Of a DNA stretch of 12,155 bases, positions 6,571 to 12,155 are shown one piece after another. The notes beneath the pieces were generated by a model. It did no database searches. It was not told where the DNA came from and saw only the letters and a list, made by a program, of their open reading frames with translations. The DNA is from Geobacter sp. (GTDB lineage: Bacteria > Desulfobacterota > Desulfuromonadia > Geobacterales > Pseudopelobacteraceae), in contig DAIERH010000054.1 of the NCBI GenBank assembly GCA_027346925.1, positions 1 to 12,155 of the forward strand, read 5' to 3'. Numbering within the stretch: position 1 is the stretch's first letter; every line of letters starts with the position of its first letter. Made by a program: the position numbers and the translations under genes.

Positions 6571-7284
6571 TCAATATCCCCAATCCTCATGCCCTACTGG
6601 TAATCTGTTTAATTCATCTTTGTGGAAACGCCACTTGGGCATGAACTCATTCATCAGCGCTATGAATCGATCATTATGGTTTCTTTCCAGCAAGTGCACC
6701 ATCTCGTGAACTACGATGTATTCCAGGCATTCGGAAGGCTTCTTGGCCAGCTCCAGATTCAACCAGATTCGCCTGGCTTCGCGGTTACAGGTCCCCCATC
6801 TTGTTTTCATAATTTTGATGCCGAACTCGTTCACCTGAACGCCCAAACGTTCTTCCCACTTGGCAATAAGGGGCGGCAGTATCGTTTTTAGTTGCCGTCG
6901 GTACCATTCCGCCAAAATGGTCTTCATTTTTTCCTTGTTGGCACCGGGCCTCACATACAGCTCCATTTTGCTGTGTTTCAGTTCCACTCGGGGCGCTTCG
7001 TCCCGCTCGATTACCTTTAACAGATATCTCTTGCCGTTAACGTAGTGACTCTCTCTATTGAGAAACTCCCGTGGCGCTTCGCGTTCCTGCTTTCTCAATT
7101 TCTCTTGTTGCTTCCTGATCCAGGGCAACTTGGAGATCAGATAAATCCGAATGGTATCCATATCCATTCTCAGCGGCGCTGCAATACGAACCCTGCCGCT
7201 AGGCGGGTAAACGCTCAAGTGGATATTTTTGATGTCCTTTGACACCACGTCCACGGTGATAGAGCCAAGAACCAGCCGGTTCAT
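6571..7284 (-). CDS. YgjP-like zinc metallopeptidase (DUF45)
   Basis: A 237-residue protein of the YgjP/DUF45 family (PF01863), a group related to SprT-like and other HExxH metallopeptidases. The zinc signature is VVHEMVHLLERNHNDRF: His193 and His197 in HEMVH with Glu194 as catalytic base, and His203 as probable third ligand. Other family marks are TRWGTCN (161-167) and the WLNLELA strand (174-180). The start at 7284 places the ATG one base after the hsdR TGA (TGATATG), so translation is coupled; longer readings run back into hsdR, and the GTG at 7296 would extend it by four codons. It is the last gene of the restriction block. Similar genes often lie beside hsdR, but the protein's role with the restriction enzyme is not established here; a part in processing the subunits is possible. 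Confidence 0.85.
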   Translation of the reverse strand: MNRLVLGSITVDVVSKDIKNIHLSVYPPSGRVRIAAPLRMDMDTIRIYLISKLPWIRKQQEKLRKQEREAPREFLNRESHYVNGKRYLLKVIERDEAPRVELKHSKMELYVRPGANKEKMKTILAEWYRRQLKTILPPLIAKWEERLGVQVNEFGIKIMKTRWGTCNREARRIWLNLELAKKPSECLEYIVVHEMVHLLERNHNDRFIALMNEFMPKWRFHKDELNRLPVGHEDWGY

Positions 7285-7285
7285 A

Positions 7286-10200
7286 TCAGTATTCACCCTG
7301 CTCTTTGATGATTGGAAAAATACGCTCAACCTCACCGGCATCACCAAGAATTTCAAAGAGCATGCCCTTAACAACCTGTTCTTTGGTATTGTTATCTTTC
7401 CAATTATCCGGGCTGTAGGTTATTACGGCTTCATGCACGGCAAGCGCCAGCTTTTCATCTTTGCCCAGGTTGTTAAAGAGCCTCCGTTTGGCAGGGGTAT
7501 TTAACGCCTCCGGCGCGGGGTCGGCTTTGCCTGCACTCAGCTTATTAGCGAGTTCAGCGATTTTTTTCAAATACTCTTCGTATTTATCCGCATTCTCCTT
7601 GCGGAACCGAATAATCTGATCAAGCAGTTTGGACATCTCTTCAAAGAACGCTGGGTCAAACAGATGCTCTTTGATGATCTTTTGGCGCACGTTGTTTTCA
7701 ATGGTCTCGGCAACTGCATCTTTATTGCCCTTGATGCCGTTGGGCAGCGAATTGATCGCATCGGCAATGCCGGTTTTCACAATCAGGTCGATCAGGGGCA
7801 TGCCGTCAAAGAGGGATATTTTTCTCGGTTCGTCGGCCTGGAGGTAGTTATCGATCAGGTGGCGCATATCGGCTTCATAGCTCTTCAGGTCCAGAGTTTC
7901 GCCGCTGGCCTTGCGGATAATTTCGCGCAGTTTCAGATACTCATCCAAGGTCTTCTTGATATGTGCAATCTCAGCCTCACTATACCCCGCGGCTTCCAGG
8001 TCGTCTGCGATATTGGCATAGGCTCGGATCAGCGCAACCGTGGCCTTGTAGAGTGCTGTTCTTTGGACCTCCCGTGCCTTCAAGTCTTCCGGCATTTCGG
8101 TATTGCCGCAGAAGTAACGGATATGCGCCAAATCGTCCCTTGGCGGCGCAACCGGCTCGCATAGCAGGGCGATCTCCTCCAACGCGTTATCCAGGCGTTC
8201 GCGCCCTTTTTTCAGACGATCTTGCAGCAAGATATCACAGTCGGCCTTTTCAAAATCATCGTAATCCAGCTCGGAGGTGTAAACTTGGAGAGCGCCTGTA
8301 CCCTTGTCATTGACCAAATTCTTGAATAAATCCTTGTAATCCACGATATAGCCGAATTCCTTATCCTCGCTGTCCAGGCGGTTGACGCGGCAGATGGCTT
8401 GGAACAGGCCGTGATCCTGCATGGATTTATCGATATACAGATAGGTGCAACTGGGCGCATCAAAACCGGTCAGGAGCTTATCCACCACGATCAACAGCTT
8501 CATGGCGGCCGGTTCATCGGTAAATTTCGTCTTGGCATCATCTTCGTACGTTTCCGTCTTGGTCATACCGGGCCTGGCATTCACATCCTGCAACAGGTCC
8601 GTATAAATCTTGAAGATGTACTCTTTCTCGGTTTCGGTATTCGCACCGGTATCCTCGGTGACGATGTCCCGCGTTAGCGGGTTGTAGGAGGTCACCACCG
8701 CGCATGTGCCTTTCAACTCCGTGCCCTGAAACAGGTCATAATAGCGGCTGGCTTCGTAAATACTGGACGCCACCAGAATGGCGTTGCCGGCTGCGGAACT
8801 TAAGCGGGGCTTGACGTTGAAATCGAAGATGATGTCGCTGACCACCTTCTCCATGCGGGAGCGGGAACTCAGCACCTTTTGCATGGTGCCCCACTTCTTT
8901 TTCAGCTCCGACCTCTGAAAATCATTCAGCCCCCTGGTTTTGGCCTCAAACCATTCATCCACGCGCCGCCGGGATGTCAGGCGCTGGTCGATATCGCGCG
9001 CCTCGTACACCAGGTCCAACACCACCTCATCTTCTACCGCCTCGTTGAACTTATAGGTGTGGATGTATTTACCGAACACCTCCAGGCTGGTTTCCTTGTC
9101 TTTTCTCAAAAGCGGCGTACCGGTGAAGCCGATGAAAACCGCGCCGGGCAGCATGGCCTTCATGATGCGGTGCAGCTTGCCGCTTTGGGTGCGGTGGCAT
9201 TCGTCCACGAACACGAACAGCTCACCTACGGCCCGCGTGGGTCGGCTTTCCAGCTCTTTGATGAACTGCTCGAAATTATCGACATCTTTCTTGCCGAACT
9301 TATGCACCAGGGAACAGAGCAGGCGCGGCTTGGCCTCTCCCAGTTGCGTCATCAGATCGCGACCGCTGCTGGTGCGTTTGATCGGCTCGCCGGCATCGTT
9401 GAATACCCGCTCGATTTGCTTGTCCAGTTCATCCCGGTCGGTGACAATCACCACGCGGGCATAGGGATTATTCTCCAATATCCACTTGGCCAGGAGCACC
9501 ATCACAATACTCTTGCCGCTCCCCTGGGTGTGCCAGATGATGCCGCCTTCACGCCTGCGCACATGCTCCTGCGCCGCCTTGATGCCGAAATACTGATGTA
9601 CCCGGGGCAGTTTCTTCTTGCCGCCGTCAAAGAGCACAAAGTCGAACATGAGTTCTATCAGGCGTTGTTTATTGCAGATTTTCAGCAGGTATTTATCCAG
9701 TTTGAAACGGCTGTCGTCGCCCGTGTCTTCCTTCCATGCCAGGAAGAACTTGTCCTGCGTGCCGATGGCACCGTAACGCAGGCCTTCGGAGTCATTACCG
9801 GCAAAGACGAATTGCACAGTGGAGAAAAACTGCCCGATAAACTCCGGGCGCTGGTTGACGATGCTTTGGCGGATGCCGTCGCCGATGGAAACCCGGCTGT
9901 TTTTCAGCTCCAGCACGGCAATAGCGATACCGTTCACATACAGCACGATATCGGGGCGCTTTTCGCGGTTGCCGAAGACCGTTACCTCTTCGGCAACGGC
10001 AAAGTCGTTCTTCTCCGGCTGCTGCCAGTTGATCAGGTGCACGGTCTCGGTGTTTGCCCCAACCTCCGTTTTTACCTGTACGCCGTAGCGCAGCAATCTG
10101 TAGACGTTCTTGTTGTTGGTGTAGAGGCTCTGGTTGTGGTTGTTGGCCGTTACCCGCAGCTCGTGAATGGCCTTGGCGATCTGCGCCGCACTGTACCCCT

Positions 10201-10360
10201 GTTGCCCCAGATAACCGCTCAACAGCTCTTCCTCGATGTTGCTGTTGGTGGCGCGGTCCTCCAAGTTGCCGAGATAGCTGTAACCCAGTTCCTGCCGGAA
10301 CAGCTTCACCACGCGGTTTTGGGTAATGCGCTCGGGTTGGCCGATGCTGTTTGATGGCAT
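7286..10360 (-). CDS. hsdR: Type I restriction enzyme, HsdR motor/nuclease subunit
   Basis: A complete 1024-residue HsdR, the DNA translocase and endonuclease of a type I restriction-modification complex. The N-terminal PD-(D/E)xK nuclease shows RPDIVLY (Pro136-Asp137) and ELK (Glu151, Lys153). The superfamily 2 motor follows: Walker A TQGSGKS (278-284), the Walker B box DECH (386-389), motif III TGTP (413-416), motif V around 622-636 and motif VI QAICRVNR (654-661). All catalytic residues needed for cleavage and ATP hydrolysis are present and the length fits EcoR124-like HsdR proteins (about 1,040 residues). The ATG at 10360 has GAGGA about nine bases upstream and lies 12 bases after the fic stop, so it is in the same operon. 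It needs HsdM and HsdS; HsdM is not in the window. Confidence 0.97.
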   Translation of the reverse strand: MPSNSIGQPERITQNRVVKLFRQELGYSYLGNLEDRATNSNIEEELLSGYLGQQGYSAAQIAKAIHELRVTANNHNQSLYTNNKNVYRLLRYGVQVKTEVGANTETVHLINWQQPEKNDFAVAEEVTVFGNREKRPDIVLYVNGIAIAVLELKNSRVSIGDGIRQSIVNQRPEFIGQFFSTVQFVFAGNDSEGLRYGAIGTQDKFFLAWKEDTGDDSRFKLDKYLLKICNKQRLIELMFDFVLFDGGKKKLPRVHQYFGIKAAQEHVRRREGGIIWHTQGSGKSIVMVLLAKWILENNPYARVVIVTDRDELDKQIERVFNDAGEPIKRTSSGRDLMTQLGEAKPRLLCSLVHKFGKKDVDNFEQFIKELESRPTRAVGELFVFVDECHRTQSGKLHRIMKAMLPGAVFIGFTGTPLLRKDKETSLEVFGKYIHTYKFNEAVEDEVVLDLVYEARDIDQRLTSRRRVDEWFEAKTRGLNDFQRSELKKKWGTMQKVLSSRSRMEKVVSDIIFDFNVKPRLSSAAGNAILVASSIYEASRYYDLFQGTELKGTCAVVTSYNPLTRDIVTEDTGANTETEKEYIFKIYTDLLQDVNARPGMTKTETYEDDAKTKFTDEPAAMKLLIVVDKLLTGFDAPSCTYLYIDKSMQDHGLFQAICRVNRLDSEDKEFGYIVDYKDLFKNLVNDKGTGALQVYTSELDYDDFEKADCDILLQDRLKKGRERLDNALEEIALLCEPVAPPRDDLAHIRYFCGNTEMPEDLKAREVQRTALYKATVALIRAYANIADDLEAAGYSEAEIAHIKKTLDEYLKLREIIRKASGETLDLKSYEADMRHLIDNYLQADEPRKISLFDGMPLIDLIVKTGIADAINSLPNGIKGNKDAVAETIENNVRQKIIKEHLFDPAFFEEMSKLLDQIIRFRKENADKYEEYLKKIAELANKLSAGKADPAPEALNTPAKRRLFNNLGKDEKLALAVHEAVITYSPDNWKDNNTKEQVVKGMLFEILGDAGEVERIFPIIKEQGEY

Positions 10361-10372
10361 AGCGGTTTATCC

Positions 10373-11500
10373 TCAGTTACTGAATAACTGCACATATCGG
10401 ACAAACATATAATGTTTTCCGCGTTTACCGCCGGTAATCTCTTTCAGTATCTCGAATTGTTCCAAATCGGCTATGAGCTTGTAAGCCGATGCCGGTGATA
10501 TTTCCGCAACCTCGCCCACCTTGGCGGCATCAATCAATGGCCGCTGATACAGATAATGGACAACCTTCTGTGCATTCGCCGCCCTGCTCCCGAGGGTCCG
10601 TATCTGGGTTTCCACCTGTTTTTGCAGCTTGAGAATGTTATCAAACGTCGCTATGCCGTTTTTGGCGGTTTCAATGATTCCCACCAGAAAAAACTTGAAC
10701 CATTGCGGCAGGTCGTTTTTTTCTCTCACCCGCATCAGGTTGTCGTAATAAAGGGTTCGGTTACGTTCGAAAAAATCGGACAGATATAAAATCGGCTGTT
10801 TCAAAATTCCCTTGCTGACCAGATACAAAGTAATCAGCAAGCGCCCAACCCGGCCATTGCCATCCAGAAATGGATGGATCGTCTCAAACTGGTAATGTAC
10901 CAAGGCAATTTTTAATAGCTCGGGAAAATACTGCCTGTCGTTATGTACAAACTGCTCGATATCGCCAATCAGCTCATCAACAGAGGTATGTACAGGGGGT
11001 ACAAAAACGGCATCGTTGATCGTTGCCCCACCGATCCAGTTTTGGCTCTGCCTGAACTCACCCGGCTGTTTATGCTTACCGCGTACGCCTTGCAGCAAGG
11101 TTTTATGGGTCTCTCGTATCAATCGCGCCGAAAAGGGCAACGCCTGCAATTTCCCAATCGCCTCGTTCATGGCTGCTACATAGTTCTGCACCTCTTCCCA
11201 GTCGTCCCGCTTGTCGAGGGCGACATCTTCTTTTTCCAGAAGCGCCTCTTCCATATTCGTCTGAGTACCCTCAATCTTGCTTGATTGAGTGGCCTCTTTC
11301 AGCACGTGCATCCGGATGAACAGGTCGATGTTGGGGATATAGTCCGAATACATGTCCAGCCGCCCCAATTCGCGATCAGCCTGTCCAAGCAGCTGAATCA
11401 GCTCCATATTATCCAGCACCCACGCGCGATTGATCGGATTTGGCTGAAAGCTTTTATAATGTCCTTGCTGAATGTAGCGCCCAGCGTGGAAGTTTTTCAT
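10373..11500 (-). CDS. Fic-domain protein, probable AMP-transferase, self-inhibited type
   Basis: A 375-residue Fic protein with the full catalytic motif HPFLDGNGRVGR (209-220; catalytic His209, with Asp213, Asn215, Arg217 and Arg220). Near the N-terminus TQSSKIEGTQ (71-80) carries the inhibition signature Ser-x-x-x-Glu-Gly (Ser73, Glu77, Gly78), which places it with class II Fic proteins, where the Glu blocks ATP binding until released. The flap (about 150-170) with WIGGAT is typical. The C-terminal part (about 300-370) looks like a winged-helix domain (ISPASAYKLIADLEQF), common in bacterial Fic-wHTH proteins. Fic enzymes usually add AMP to target proteins; the target here is unknown. The ATG at 11500 has an AAGG ribosome site about nine bases upstream. 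It sits between the probable hsdS and hsdR, an arrangement known in type I loci. Confidence 0.9.
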   Translation of the reverse strand: MKNFHAGRYIQQGHYKSFQPNPINRAWVLDNMELIQLLGQADRELGRLDMYSDYIPNIDLFIRMHVLKEATQSSKIEGTQTNMEEALLEKEDVALDKRDDWEEVQNYVAAMNEAIGKLQALPFSARLIRETHKTLLQGVRGKHKQPGEFRQSQNWIGGATINDAVFVPPVHTSVDELIGDIEQFVHNDRQYFPELLKIALVHYQFETIHPFLDGNGRVGRLLITLYLVSKGILKQPILYLSDFFERNRTLYYDNLMRVREKNDLPQWFKFFLVGIIETAKNGIATFDNILKLQKQVETQIRTLGSRAANAQKVVHYLYQRPLIDAAKVGEVAEISPASAYKLIADLEQFEILKEITGGKRGKHYMFVRYVQLFSN

Positions 11501-11522
11501 GGGGGTCGCCTTGCCCGGAAAG

Positions 11523-11547
11523 TAAAATAAACATGCTTGTTATTTTA
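11523..11547. repeat. AT-rich inverted repeat before fic
   Basis: Arms TAAAATAA (11523-11530) and TTATTTTA (11540-11547) are perfect over 8 bases with a 9-base spacer, ACATGCTTG. The right arm lies inside the first copy of the GTTATTTT-AGATTTT direct repeat. Centre and symmetry suit a dimeric repressor site close to the fic start (start codon 23 bases away); a terminator is less likely because the stem has no GC. Confidence 0.4.
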
Positions 11548-11594
11548 GATTTTATACAAAAACTAAAACAACGCAACCGTTATTTTTAGATTTT
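11539..11594 (-). repeat. Direct repeats flanking a possible promoter
   Basis: Two copies of one AT-rich word, GTTATTTTAGATTTT (11539-11553) and GTTATTTTTAGATTTT (11579-11594), are 40 bases apart, nearly four helical turns, and differ only by one inserted T. Between and over them lies a candidate promoter on the - strand. The spacing on one face of the helix suggests cooperative protein binding; the protein could be the Fic winged helix, but that is inference. Confidence 0.45.
11551..11576 (-). promoter_or_regulatory. Weak promoter candidate for fic-hsdR-metallopeptidase
   Basis: On the - strand TATAAA (11551-11556) makes a good -10 box, and TTGCGT (11571-11576) a partial -35 box, but the spacing is only 14 bases rather than 16-18. 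If used, transcripts start near 11544 and the fic ATG is about 44 bases downstream. The -10 overlaps the first direct repeat, as expected if a repressor binds there. The genes could equally be read from an hsdM/hsdS promoter upstream. Confidence 0.3.
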
Positions 11595-11686
11595 CGCAAA
11601 CACGTCATACCAAGCTGAATCCTCCCGATGAGGAGTTCCTGCATCATCCCCTGCTATCTCGGGCGTACCGACATGAATCTCCCCTC

Positions 11687-12155
11687 TTAGCTCCCGAAAA
11701 GCACCTGACATTCGGCTATGGCGCGGTCAATGTTACCATCCGAAAAGATTTCCCGTTGCAGCTTGGCCTCCCATTCGGGATGATCGCGAATGACCTGTTT
11801 CACCGTACCCAACTTCACTGCCTTACCCCCACGGCGAAGGTCTTCCATGGCCATGTCCACTGTCGCAAGCAGTTCCAACTTGTCGGTCTTCTCGAAACGA
11901 AACCGCTCCAGCCATGCCAGCACGTTCGGCCCGTACCACTGTTGAAAATAGGTTTCTGCCTGGGAGATATTATCGGCAGCAACAAATCCGGGATACGTGC
12001 CATTGTGGTGTACACGGACGTAACCGTTCCTTTGCGCAATCGCCTCCGGTCCTTTGTATCTGGTGGACGGATTGTAGGGGCCGGCGGCCTTCTTGAGATA
12101 ACCCTCGGCCTTGTGTTCGACGTGACGATGGAGCAGGTAGGTGAGCTTGGTGCAG
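11687..12155 (-). CDS. Type I restriction specificity subunit, C-terminal part, cut at the window edge
   Basis: An open frame enters from the right edge and ends at TAA (11687-11689); 155 codons are visible. It begins (CTKLTYLLHRHVEHKAEGYL) with a helix that is a coiled-coil candidate, then KKAAGPYNPSTRYKGPE, and an AWLERFRF segment before a helical end (LFGS). A segment like 'TKL-YL...AAGPY' with this layout is found at the C-terminus of some HsdS proteins, and the position just upstream of fic-hsdR fits. The target-recognition domains, which would prove it, lie outside the window, so this could also be a separate protein attached to the locus. The stop lies 186 bases before the fic start, so it is not translationally coupled to it. 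No start codon is visible in the window that must be the true one. Confidence 0.55.
   Translation of the reverse strand, partial: CTKLTYLLHRHVEHKAEGYLKKAAGPYNPSTRYKGPEAIAQRNGYVRVHHNGTYPGFVAADNISQAETYFQQWYGPNVLAWLERFRFEKTDKLELLATVDMAMEDLRRGGKAVKLGTVKQVIRDHPEWEAKLQREIFSDGNIDRAIAECQVLFGS

Noticed and set aside
8879..10354. Large + strand open frame of 491 codons
   Set aside because: It lies fully opposite hsdR, whose motifs are unmistakable. The product has no recognisable domain and no ribosome site of note.
11628..11642. TCCTC-CCGAT-GAGGA hairpin before fic as a terminator of the upstream gene
   Set aside because: The stem is only five base pairs and no U-tract follows.
11586..11663. Short - strand frames before fic (such as a 31-codon ATG frame near 11655)
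   Set aside because: Ribosome-site spacing is wrong and the sequences are AT-driven with no pattern; likely intergenic.

Overview
This looks like a bacterial chromosome segment from a moderately GC-rich Gram-negative. The mix of a DUF4124 envelope protein, a DUF401 permease, an ABC_sub_bind lipid/solute-type binding protein, a lone receiver-domain regulator and an Mla-like ATPase resembles Geobacter and relatives (Desulfuromonadota). That placement is inferred from gene content only; no marker gene or rRNA is present.

Left edge (1-616, + strand): about 270 bases without a convincing gene, then a small secreted DUF4124 protein. A strong hairpin at 747-775 separates it from the convergent block to its right.

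Central block (about 6560 down to 745, all on the - strand): eight tightly packed genes that could form one operon. In order of transcription they are a TPR protein, a 33-residue single-span membrane protein, a 148-residue four-span membrane protein, an MlaF-like ABC ATPase (start overlapping the previous stop), a periplasmic ABC_sub_bind protein, a stand-alone receiver domain, a DUF401 membrane protein and an Smr-domain protein. Gaps are -4 to +49 bases. The block ends at the 747-775 terminator. An ATPase and a periplasmic binding protein are present, but no recognisable ABC permease; only small unclassified membrane proteins and the DUF401 carrier are there.

Right block (6571 to the right edge, - strand): part of a type I restriction-modification locus. 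In order of transcription it has the 3' end of a probable specificity-subunit gene cut by the window edge, a Fic-domain AMP-transferase-type protein, a complete HsdR motor/nuclease, and a YgjP-like (DUF45) zinc metallopeptidase whose ATG lies one base after the hsdR stop. hsdM is not in the window and is expected beyond 12155. By eye this block is richer in A/T than the central block, which fits an acquired defence module. A 186-base AT-rich gap before fic carries three related elements around a possible promoter, the best candidate for local regulation.

I found no tRNA, rRNA, CRISPR array, insertion sequence or convincing riboswitch. The large open frames on the + strand opposite DUF401/the regulator (1506-3116) and opposite hsdR (8879-10354) are antisense shadows.
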